Source: Lytechinus pictus (taxonomy: Eukaryota > Echinodermata > Echinoidea > Temnopleuroida > Toxopneustidae). From it: DNA of 64,000 nt. The notes beneath the pieces were generated by a model, which searched no databases, was not told where the DNA came from, and saw only the letters and a list, made by a program, of their open reading frames with translations. Numbering within the stretch: position 1 is the first letter of the stretch; every line of letters starts with the position of its first letter. The translations under genes were made by a program, and so were the position numbers. This document shows, piece after piece, positions 48,672-59,900 of this stretch. Location: contig NC_087254.1 in assembly GCF_037042905.1 (NCBI RefSeq), positions 19,648,603 through 19,712,602 of the forward strand, in the 5' to 3' direction.

Positions 48672-48982
48672 GGCCCGTATTCTGAAGTCGGGTTTAACTT
48701 AAACTCATGTTTAAAGTTGTGGTTTAAGTATGGCGAGCCAATTGTTACATAAATCACTAACAGTAGAGATATCATACTTCAGCTCATTTGGCTCTGAATT
48801 CATTCATAATTGTTTAGGAAGTATAAAAAGATTATTGGCTTCACCATCGATGAATCAGGAAAGAGCACAGTAAACATAAGAAACATACAACTTAATAACA
48901 AATATGATACTATTGGCTTCCCATACTTAAACCACAACTTTAAACCTGAGTTTAGCTTAAGCCCGACTTCAGAATACGGGCC
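48672..48982. repeat. Foldback element, family H
   Basis: The left end GGCCCGTATTCTGAAGTCGG has a perfect inverted complement at the right end. The arms continue (GGGTTTAACTTAAAC, AAAGTTGTGGTTTAAGTATG) for about 80 bp around an AT-rich centre. Non-coding. Confidence 0.8.
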
Positions 48983-49520
48983 TATGTGTTTTGTGATTTG
49001 GAAAAGGTTTTGTCCCAGAAGTGATATAAAGATGCAATATGAGACATGTATTGATAAGAAAAATAAAAGTGAGGCTATCTCTAGAAATGCAAGAATTGCC
49101 GGAGAATTTAGAAGAGTAGGCCTACTATGAGTAGTTTGTTGTTGGTTGAATGTAGGGGGGGGGGGGCAAACATGAAGAGGTGTTTACACAAGTTCTGTTG
49201 GGCAAAGAATCTCATATATCCATCTGCTCCCTACTTGTACACTTTCCCGGTTCCCTTTTTCTCCCCTCTTTCTACTTTTTGCTCTACTTCTCTCTCTCTG
49301 TCTCTCTCTTTCTCATTTAAAATTTATGAATTTTTCATGGTTCCCTCTGTTTTATTCAATTCTTCTCCTTTCTTCATCATCATCTTCTCCCCCCACCCCC
49401 GAGCCAATGGGTAGCATGCTCATTCATCGGACCCTCATACATCAACCCTCAAAATTCAAACAGCTATTTGAGGACTTTTTTGTCTTCTTTCTAAACTTCT
49501 CAACTCCCACTCCCTTTATA

Positions 49521-49735
49521 CAGTGGCGTAACAGGCAGGGGGGGCAAGCTGCCCCCCCCCCCTCTGGCGGATTTCACCGGGAAAAGAAAAGAAAAACGGG
49601 AAAAAGAAAAAAGGAGGGAGAAAGAAAGGGAAAGAGGAAGGAAAGGGGAAAAGGAAAGGAGGAAAAGGAAAGGGAAAGGGAAAAGTGAAAAGAAAATGAA
49701 GAAAAAACTTTTTTTTAAATGGAAAAGGAAGGAAA
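49521..49735. mobile_element. hAT-like end fragment joined to a homopurine tract
   Basis: CAGTGGCGTAACAGGCAGGG at 49,521 matches the terminal motif of the hAT-like element at 19,115 and is followed by G- and C-runs. From about 49,577 to 49,735 the top strand is almost entirely purine (GAAAA/GGAAA words). No matching right end was found, so the element boundary is unknown. Confidence 0.5.
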
Positions 49736-50860
49736 GCGGGAAAATGTACGAAAGAAAAACATTTGAGAAAGAACAAATCATTCCGAAATAGGCCTATATG
49801 TAATGCAATAGCACGGTGGGAAATAAATGAAAAGATGACAAAATGGCAAACAACAGCGGGAAACGAAAGTAGAATGTAATTGGAAAACAAAGAAAAGGGA
49901 CCAAAAAATTATAATAACACGACCGGGCTGCCGATGATTGAAATTGAAGAGCGGGAAGAAAAAAGAATGGACTGCATACAACATTGTGCTATAAGAATGC
50001 TAAATTTTATACAAATAAGCTACAGGGGCTGTGGCCCAGACCCCACGCAGTAGGGGCTCTTCATTTATAACCTTCAAATGGCCCCCGTTCAATCACGTGC
50101 AATCACTGGCATGCAGGCGCGCGGGGGGGGGGGGGGGTCTTGGTTCCACATCCAAGAGGAAACTATAAAAGAAATTATAGGAGACAACGTTTAATGAAAT
50201 TAATGGAAGCAATGAAATGTGTTATTTGCTGAATATAATGGAAAAATCTGTCACATAATTAGAATTTAATTTCAAAAGGCAATTTTTTTTCCAGCTCGCT
50301 TTGCACGCTGGTGACTTTTTACAAAATTCTCCCACATTCCTATATGTTTTGCCCCCTCAAAATATTTGGTTCATTACGCAACTGGGTTGAATAAATGTGT
50401 TAATTGTATAAAAGCTATATTCTGTATATGCCCGCGATTTGATTTAAATGGCTTCGGATATCAAGAAGTTCCGGGGGCTCCGCCCCGGACCCCAACCGCA
50501 CAGCACTGCGTATGGAAGGGTAATTGGGCCATGGCCCCAAAAAGTTCTACAAATAAGGACAAGAAAAGGAGGAAAGAAAAGCAACGGAAAGGTATAGGAT
50601 ATGATTTTATTTTATTTACTGAATATAATGTAAAAAAATCTCCCTCCTTTTGTCTCCCTAGCTCTTCTCTTCTCACAGTCATTCATTGTCTACCGCCACC
50701 TCGTGTTTACAAATAAACATTATGTTGCACAATCTAATGTTATGAATGGGAAATTGAACGCGAATTTTGTAACACGCGCGTTTTGCATTCAGATGTGTGT
50801 GCATTTTTGCGCTGGTTTGCATTGCATGCTTAGAACTCGCGAGTCGCGATTCACGACAGA
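49736..50860. other. Intergenic upstream of MARF1, transposon debris
   Basis: Contains a G-run near 50,123-50,138 and GGGGGCTCCGCCCCGGACCC at about 50,473-50,492, words typical of G/C-run transposon ends. No gene recognised. The right part is expected to hold the MARF1 promoter. Confidence 0.45.
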
Positions 50861-50980
50861 GACCTGCACGAACTGACGAACGACAGACGAACTGAGCTGA
50901 TCATCAGTAGAATCTTTGCGAATGCTGCGCTTACATTTCTTAACCAGACAGTACAGAGACTGAGAGCTGAAGATAGACGG
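50861..50980 (+). other. Candidate non-coding first exon of MARF1
   Basis: A CpG-richer stretch without an obvious start codon in a useful frame, ending in AGACGG|GTAAGT, a strong donor (GT at 50,981). The next acceptor on this strand that fits the gene is at 53,223. This exon is inferred from the donor and position only, so its 5' end is a guess. Confidence 0.35.
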
Positions 50981-51140
50981 GTAAGTTGCTGACGATGAGA
51001 TGCCTGAACCATGAAGGTAGAAAAGAAATTGTTAGTTGTTTGAAACTGTAATACCGGTACTGATACTATTACTAGACAGGATAGAGTGACTCAGTGAGTG
51101 AAAAATTGAACATTTGAAAAGCTGTCGAACGTACCGTATA

Positions 51141-51375
51141 CCCAGTTGTTGTGTGTCCGGACAGGTCGTGTGTCCGGACGATCAATTTTAGAAAGTCATT
51201 TGGAAAAATTTACAAACGAAATTTCATCAATTTTTAGTACAAAATGTTAGGAAATATTCTAAAGAACAAAACAGAAGATGATCACAATTATTGAATTCAT
51301 ATTTTTTTAGTGTAATCCAAAGACAAAAAAGAAAGCTTCAAAAATATTTAGTGTCCGGACACCCGACCCCCCATC
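51141..51375. repeat. TGTCCGGAC-bounded segment
   Basis: The self-complementary word TGTCCGGAC(A) occurs at 51,154, 51,171 and 51,352, bracketing about 170 bp of AT-rich DNA. The right side is followed by ACCCGACCCCCC. This may be a small TIR element in the presumed MARF1 first intron. Confidence 0.4.
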
Positions 51376-52037
51376 CTACAGCCAGGAGTACAGGTATGTA
51401 TGGACGTTTTGAATGTGACTGATGTGAATTTTCGACTCGCCATGATTTGTATTGTAATTATTGCCTATTGCCATGACTGATGACTAGGTGATGACGATGT
51501 TCATGAAGTTTTCATTTGTTGTCTGTTGAGTATGTGACAAAATTAAATAAAATTAGGCATTATCGTGGTTTATGTCAGTCACCAGTCCATTCACTGCCGT
51601 TTATTTCGTCAGCAGTGGTGACATCTTTCCACTCCCATTGACTTTGTACACAACGAGCACACACACACCGACACACACGAGAAGAGAGGTGACAAATTTC
51701 ACGATAAGGCCTAAAATTATATATATTTTATTTCTATTTTCAAATTTCTTTAATAGTAGATCCAGTGACGTTTTGTTGTTTTGTTAAAACAGTGATTTTA
51801 TTTGCTTAACTTAAGACTAAGTTAATAAAATACACCCCGGGCTAGACCAAAAGCTTTGGTCTCTGTTATGTTGGCTGTTCCGCTGAACTCTGTTGGCTCC
51901 ACTGTACTACGACATGTACGAGGAGAAAGTAAAAAAAAATGTTTAAAAACTCCTCAAAACAGACGGCTGCCAGCTGTCTAAGCCGGACATGTATGCTATG
52001 TTTGGAACTGGGCTGAATTGTCCGCAGTGCAACGGTT

Positions 52038-52116
52038 GGCATGAGACTGCATGACATATCGATTAGAAATATCTGAAAATATATTTTTAGGCATTTCTAA
52101 TCAATATGTCATGCCA
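52038..52116. repeat. Imperfect palindrome
   Basis: GCATGACATATCGATTAGAA at about 52,049 pairs with its near-complement in TTCTAATCAATATGTCATGC at about 52,095, with a loop of about 20 bases. Confidence 0.75.
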
Positions 52117-52238
52117 ACCCCAGTTACAGGTTTAAACAAAACAAAGGTTTGCCTTTTATTAATTCTGTACTACCAAATTTGACCAATTATCATTTTTTTT
52201 GTTCCGAGTTTTTTCCATGAAAAAAGGGAAGAAAATGG

Positions 52239-52300
52239 GCATCCTTTCGGTCCCTGTCCAATGCAAGGTTTTGACGGTCTTGCATTGGACAGGGTGGATG
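52239..52300. repeat. Perfect 16-bp hairpin with outer stem
   Basis: CCCTGTCCAATGCAAG (52,252-52,267) and its exact complement (52,279-52,294) flank an 11-base loop. GCATCC and GGATGC extend the stem outside after a bulge. It lies in the presumed MARF1 first intron. Confidence 0.8.
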
Positions 52301-52647
52301 CTTGTGAAGAAGGCAGCTTAGCTCAGTTTGTCTGAGCTGTTCACAGATTAGCGTTGTGTGTGTCAGCGAGCCTCTCCACTGTATCCAGTGCAGGTACTAA
52401 GTTAGACAGCTGAAATCCCTCCTAAGGAGTTTTTAAACATGAATTTGGTTTACTGTTTTAGTTTCTACTTCTACACATTATAATATCATACATGCTTCTA
52501 CACAGATGTCTAGCCATCTCAAACACAGTGTGAGGGACCTATGCCCCATATGCACAATGTATTTTCCCACTAAAAACAAGGGTTCTGATTTGTTAATGAA
52601 CATTATTTTCTTTTCCACTAAAATTGCACCCAGGTGGTGTTGAGATT

Positions 52648-52866
52648 CCATATTTGCTCCGGCTACAATTGCCATGAGCTATGAATTCCACACTGATTGA
52701 ATCACTAACTTCAACCCTGGATTTATTCTAATATGTACACTACCCTAAATGTAACCATAAATCTTGTATTATATTTATAAAACCTTATTGCAACTCTAAC
52801 CCTACATCTTTATAGACCTTATACTCTTAAAGCCCAGAGCAGTTGCCACAGGAGCAAATGTTGGTC
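52648..52866 (+). repeat. MITE-like family M, copy 3 (divergent)
   Basis: The left end has ATATTTGCTCCGGCTACAAT, and the right end has CAGAGCAGTTGCCACAGGAG then CAAATGTTGG. The interior shows the same order of CCCTAAATG-, CTTATTGCAACTCTAACCCT- and AAAGCCC-type words as the other copies, but with many substitutions. Confidence 0.65.
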
Positions 52867-53240
52867 ATCGATGTTGATTACTAGATGCTGATTAGTTTCA
52901 AAACTTCCATCATTCATAGATCTATATTTTGATGAAAAATGTATTTACGGTGATAATCAAGAATTGATTTTTGGGGTATACATGTAGGTTACCTGTACAG
53001 AGTGGAAGAATGACTTTAGTCTATAGAGGTTGTGTACTGAAGTAAAGCAAGACAGAGTCCACCAGAACGACAGACGAAACAGAGACTGTAGCTTTTGGTC
53101 TAGTGCTAGGTTTGAACGCAGTTGGAAAACAGACGTCCATTGGAAAGGATGCAAGTGATGGTGATGATGGTGCGATTGTGTTACAGTTTTAATTACATTT
53201 GGTGTTTTTCTTTCATATTACAGAATAATTTAGACAAGGA

Positions 53241-53938
53241 ATGGAAAAAGAATGGACCACTCTTACGAGAAAGGTAGCTTTTAAGTTCACCTTCTTTGTA
53301 TTTACTCTTGAACTATTGTATTTATTATTGTGTTTTAAAGATTGTTTATGTTGTTTTCGTATATTATTGGAGTTAGTTAAGTACATGAATATGTAACTTG
53401 ATGTAAGGATAGCAGGCTAGGGAATGCTCCATTTGTGGGGTGTTCATTTGACTCAAAAGCAGCCCTTGATCAAGATTTTTTTTCCAAATTTTTTGTTTTG
53501 TTTTTCACCATTGTTTTTATTTTTCAATGATATTTGTCAATAAAACTCCTGTGATTATATATAAATCATGGCATAAAACATCTCTATACTATATTTAACA
53601 AGCAAATGTAATGAAGATTTTACTAGTACTGGATTTTTACACAAAATCATGTGTTTGGCCCAATTCTTGGTCCGATGTAGTACATACACAGAATTATGTA
53701 ATATTCAGAATCCACATACCTCGGTGTCACAGATTTGGTCTCAAAAGATGTGCAAGAAGAGAAATCCAGAATCACCCCGGCAAGTGGTTTTCATGTTACA
53801 GATTTTTCAATAAGTGTTACTTGTGTAGTTGGGTTATTAAAGCATTAATGGAGTAATGTTACAATAATTGTATATGTGATGTCTTGACATTTATTAGAAA
53901 TTTCTATGAATTTTCATTGCTTCTAGGTAAAGGGTTAA
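53241..53938 (+). promoter_or_regulatory. Upstream ORF overlapping the MARF1 start codon
   Basis: An ATG at 53,241 lies 11 bases before the MARF1 start, in another frame. Spliced through the 53,273/53,927 junction, it reads 14 codons and stops at TAA (53,936-53,938). Ribosomes starting there would miss the main start, so it could damp translation. This holds only if the transcript includes 53,224-53,251. Confidence 0.5.
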
Positions 53939-56900
53939 GACGAAGCAGGCGTGGAACAGATGATATGTCTGACAGTTACAGTGGTGTGGAGAGAGTGAGA
54001 GGTTGGGATAGGGGGAGAAACAAGCATGATGGTGATAGCAGCCGAAGATCAAATTCACCAGGACTAAGGTTTCCAAGACATTCCCATCATGGAGATGAAA
54101 TGTCTAGAAGCAGAAGTGTAAGCGAGGACAGCTATCATCACTGTCATAGTGATGGCAGTGGAGGGCCGAAAGCTCGGAAACAAAAGATAAAGATCCTACA
54201 GAGACCAAGGCATTCTTCCAATCAGAGATACAGATCGGATCGTGATATGAATTCTGGATTTAGGGGATCATCTCCAGATGTAGTAGACCTTGATGATGTT
54301 GGATCGAGTAGCAGTCAGGAGGTTTCTGGGGCATCGTCCAGTCAGTACATGACTGCGGGACAAGACCCAAGCCCTCCAAACACCATGGATGGTGAGAGAC
54401 AGTATGAAGCAGAGAAGTGTCCAAAGAATGTTGGTGAAGTGCTGAAGCCAGAAGTCGGCGGTGATGCCACTTGTGCTCCGAATCCGCTCCATGGAGGACT
54501 TCCTCATTTGGCTAATCTAGCAGGACTGCAAGCAACAGCAGCCATTGATGCAAGTATATCTTCGAGTATTCAGCTTCTTCAGTATTACCAACAGCAGCAG
54601 ATACTTGCAGCACATTTAGGACTGACAGGTCTTGGACAGGCTGGTTTGTTCCCTAGCCTACCCCTTGCTCCACCATTACCGTTGACAATGCCTTGTGCAA
54701 ATTCCCTTCACACACCTTTCCTCCCATGCTCTTGTGTAACTTGCCAATCAGCCATGCTAGGCCAAGATTTGAACCGACTGCTGCCTCAATATGGTCAAAC
54801 TGGACAGTATGCACCACACATGCCCTCATTGCCAGTGCCTCACCAACAGGGGTCAGCTCCACCACAAGGCCAGGATGTCCAAGCATTACTCAGACTCCTA
54901 CACCAGAATGATGGACATGACGTCCAAGCAACTGCGCCGCAAAGCTGTCAAGAGTGTGCTTATGAGACAGAGTGCAATACTGCCACATGCCATGCCCATG
55001 ATGCCAATAAGCAGCCACCACTACCACCACCACCGCCGCCAGAAACGCCATCACCGCATCAGTCTTCCAATCCTCCAGTTGGTCAGCAACCGCCTCCTGT
55101 CCAGTTATACCAGGGTATGCCGGGGAGTCCTTTCAGACAGACCGGAGGGTTGCCACCAGGTTCAGGAGTTGGTAGCAACATCACACCCCTGAGGCAAGTC
55201 CTTACTGGAACCTTATGCAGTAGTCCCATGCATTCACTGATTACTCAGCTGAATGAAAGTGGTCTCTCAACAGTCAGTGCCATCCAGTTCCAGAGTCCTG
55301 ACAAGCTCAACTCTTCCAAAGGTATGCACCAAATATCTTATCTGACTGAAAGGACACATTCCTCTTATTGAGTCAAACTTTTAAGTTAATAGAGACTGAA
55401 TATATATTAAGATGCAAGAAAATACTGTTTACATGACAACAATTAAAAATGCAAAATTATATAGGTTTGATCGAGGACAGATATGTATTTCACAATTTTG
55501 AGTGATGATAGCAATGACGATATTGCACCATTCTAGTGTTTATTATAACAATGTATTACTCTTGCTAAACATTAATATTAATGGGAGCCCCATGATGCAT
55601 CACGCTTGAGTCATATGATATCCAGGGGAAAATGGTTGAACTTTTGTTTCCTCTCTCTGTCTCCAGCTGAGGAGAACCCACCCATTGGAGTCTTCTGGGA
55701 CATTGAGAATTGCGCCGTACCAAGAGGAAAGTCTGCCATGACTGTCGTTCAGCGGATCAGAGATCAGCTCTTTGCGGGACATCGGGAGGCAGAGTTTATG
55801 TGTGTCTGTGATATCAACAAGGAGAGTAGCACCATCATACAGGAACTTAATGATTCACAGGTAAATACCAGTAGGCCTACATATTAGGTATTTTTCATTC
55901 CTCCTGTGTTTGTGATAGTTAAATCAAAAGGGCAACTGACCATTAATTCTAGTCAATAAAGCAGGTAACTAATATTTTTAGCGTTCTTTGAAAGGGCAGT
56001 TGGTTTCCCATACGGATCTTGTGTTTGTCCTCTTCTAGTTCATTTTCCAAAGCACAATCTGATGAAAAGAACCCCCCCCCCCCCAGAAAAAAATGCTCAC
56101 ATAAACCTGAATACAACAGTATAATACAATGTGTACTCGGCATTATTACCTTGATATGGCCAATCCTTTGAAATCAAGTGTAGTAATACAAGTTTTATAA
56201 AGTATTAATAAAGCAGCTGAAGAAAAAAAATGGGTGTGTTATGAAACCAGACGTTGGGGAAGGGAATTTTAGAAAAGAATTGGAAACAAAAGAATAGTAA
56301 AGATATGGTACATTTAACTTATAGATAATTTAAAGGTAAATCAAAAGGGCCACTGACCATTAATTCTAGTCAATAAAGCAGGTAACTAACAATATTTTTA
56401 GCGTTCATTGAAAGGGCAGTTGTTGTCCCATAAGGATCTTTTGTTTGTCCTCTTCTAGTTCATTTTCCGAAGCACAACCTGATGAAAAGAACCCCCCCCC
56501 CAAAAAAAAAAATGCTCATACAAACCTGAATACATCACTATAATACAAAGTGTATTTGGCATTATTACCTTGATATAGCCAATCCTTTGAAATCAAGTGT
56601 AGTAATACAAGTTCTATAAAGTATTAATAAAGCAGCTGAAAAAAAATGGGTGTGTTATGAAACCGAAGGGTGGATAGGGAATTTTAGAAAAGAAATGAAC
56701 ACAAAAGAATGATAAAGCTGTGATACATTCAACTTGCATTTACATTGCAATAATGTGTAAAGACATAGGTACATTTTTTATGACCTATCTACATCGGTAC
56801 ATGTAGCAGTTGTGTGAAAAAGTAACGACCCCTGTCTTAAGATGCTAATCTCTGATAATTTGATTCATCTTGTGATTTGTTGTAGGTGACTGTTGCTCAC

Positions 56901-59900
56901 ATCAATGCCACTGCAAAGAATGCAGCTGACGATAAACTCAGACAGAGTCTCAGAAGGTTTGCTGACACCCACAGTTCACCGGCAACTGTTGTACTCATTT
57001 CAGGTAATCGCTTTAATGGCTCATCTTTTATGATAATAACGTGTGTTTGTCCCTGTAAGGGTAAGGTCAACGTTCTCGCCAACACGCGTCACCTTTGTCG
57101 GCCGCCGACAACCGTGAAAGTTTTGTGAGCCTTGGCCGACAACCGTGAATGTCCCCGACAACCCTGACCGACAACCGTGAAACACGCTAGATATTGTCAT
57201 TACTAAGTTTTGAAATGAACGAGATTCATCATGAAAGTTTTGTTTTTAAGACATACTTGTCAGAAATTTGAGCCTCGCCACTGAGTCTGCTTCGGTTTCG
57301 AGCAGAGAACCCTCCTAAATTCCGTCTTCTCTCCATTCACTGGCTTTTCGCTCGATCAGTGCCCTTACTATTTAGCGTGCGTGCAACTCGCTCGAAAGGC
57401 CCACTGTCATGACTGTACTGTGCAGCATGCGCTGCATGCATATCGCCCAGAGCGGATATCTCTCCGTCTCTCCCCCTTTTCTTTTTTTTCTAACGAGACT
57501 TCGTGTTTGGCGGCAGTGGCCTCTCTCCTCTTCGCTCAAAAATTGTATTCGTGAGGGCAATTGCCGCCTTAATAAAATACATAAGAACAAGTGGGGATAT
57601 GTCATCATCTGCCAAAAACAATGCTTGAGTCTTTATCTAGTTTTCAGATGGACACTATTATTAAACCAGTCGTTCTTGGTTAATATTAAATCCTCGAAAG
57701 TTGCAGTTAAAAAAACAACAAATACAAAATCAATAATAAGCCGTTTTATCACTCTGAGAAAAAAAAGATAAATTCCCGTTTTTGCCATATTCTGATTGAA
57801 ATTCAATGGGGCAGGGCAGGAGCATTGAGTGCCAGGATATTTGACTTGAAATGCGGAGGGGGCAATAGCCGTAAGACAATGTGATTTTCTGTAATGTATT
57901 TTGTGAATTATAGAGATATCAGAATAATACGACCCGCCCGAACCTCTCCTGTTTTTCCTACTTTTCTTACAATTCTTTCTCTTTCTCCCTCCTTCCCAAT
58001 TTTCACTCGGAAAATCAGAAGGCAACCCCTACCCTTCTCTAAGGACATATTCCCGCGCATAATAGGGAATGTTGTTAGAATGCAATTTCTCGAAATTCGC
58101 TCGTTCGATGAAATACATTGCCTTGGTCGGTAATATAATCCTGAAGATGATTTCGATGAGAAATACCGCACTACCACAAAATAGAAATACAAAATAGAAT
58201 CACATCATGAACATGTCAATAAATAGGGATAAATGGGTCCGTTGATGATAATAAGTATGAATAGGTACTGACCATCCATGCGCCACCGGCATCGTAACTA
58301 AGGGCAGACTCGCCATGAATGTGGATTTGCCACGATGTCCACGTGGGGAGAAATCGGACCACTTCTTCTTTCCTTGGTTGGTAACCACGTTCAATTGGTG
58401 ATTAGTCTTTCTCTATAACGCACACTTGCAATTGCTTTAATTTTAATCTTCAATTCGGCTGCACTGTACTGTTAACCAATAACCTGTAACTGTAATATTG
58501 AATTTACTTGTATATCTAAATCAACATATCGCTAATGATTCGATTCAAAGATGAGAACCTGAGAAAACTTGTAATCGCGGATTTAGAGAAAATTCAAAGC
58601 AAAATAGAGTCTGAATATGCAGACTTGCAGACAAGCATCATGTTTGGCATGTTTTGTAAACAAAGGCGCGTGCCCTACTTAATTGAATGATCCGAATCAT
58701 GATTACGCAGTGAAAATCCTTGGCTGTGGTCAAGCTCATGAGGCCCTTGGGAATAAGGGATTTATTGTCAGTCAGTGCCTTTTTAGGACACACAGAATGA
58801 ACAGCGGTACTTGGAAAAGAGAGGTGTATTCGATCATGATTATGTCATATCATAGACCTATTTATGGTCATATTTAGTCGTTACTTTTTCTCAAATTGTG
58901 ATTTGTATTCTTGTTAAAAGTTAGACCTAGATGTTTGACAAAAAATACGATTCAGTAAGTCTTTCCCATAAAATAAATGAGTATGCATCGTGTTTTCTGA
59001 TTATGAAAGACCCATGACAGAGTGAGTATCAAGTTGATCTCATTTTAATCAAGTTCGGACCTTTCAGTGTCTCTCTTGCTCTCACTCTCTTTCAGTCTTT
59101 CTTCCTCAGTTTTAACATGAAAACCAAAGGTGTAGATTCTTGAATTTCCCATTTTCTTTTAATAACGAGTGATATCATTAAAATGCGATTTCGTAATACA
59201 TATAATTATTCCATTTGTTATAAATTAACTGCGTCCAATCCAACTGTAAAGTTGAATCGAAAGACGCAAAATAATAGCTAATGAAAAAGATCTTGAAGCC
59301 TTCGCCTGTGCGCTAGCTGCGCCTTTTGATCGATCGAAGGATTATCACTAAGTCTTTGACGATAACGGCAGGGTTCTTGTGCGGTTTGCAAGGAAAGGGG
59401 CTACTACTAACTTAGTACTAGAGAGATAAATCTACATCTAATACGGACAAGGTTACAAACAAGGAATAACTTTTTAATTCTTCATTGATGCAGATTACGA
59501 GACATGGAACAGTAATAAGCCTACAATTTTAATAATTGACAAATATTCCACCAACGCAATCGAATAGACGGCCACATGGTCAGGATTCCACGGCAAGGCT
59601 CGGTAGACGTTGGGGCACGAACTCTCGCCACTCGCCGAGAATCTCGGCTCGTTTGTCAGTTCAACATTGCGCTGTGACCTGTGTGTAATTAGCTGATAGA
59701 ATTCAATGCCGAAGCCGCCGAAAAAAATCATTTATCCGCCGCAGCAAAGTGGTTAATGTGATGCATTTAGCTGCAATATAAGCTCTTCGATACGGATAAT
59801 GTCAAAAGCTAACCGCGCTTGTATTGAGATACAGAGATGATTTGACCAAAAAAAAACAGAGCGTTTTGTGATAATTTAATGAATCTATTGTGAAAAAGGC

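Noticed and set aside
49500..49890. Phe/Pro/Leu-rich minus-strand frames
   Set aside because: Produced by the homopurine tract; composition bias only.
54791..55192. 133-codon frame overlapping MARF1 exon 2
   Set aside because: Alternative frame of a proline/glutamine-rich coding exon; the NYN-linked frame is supported by splice phase.
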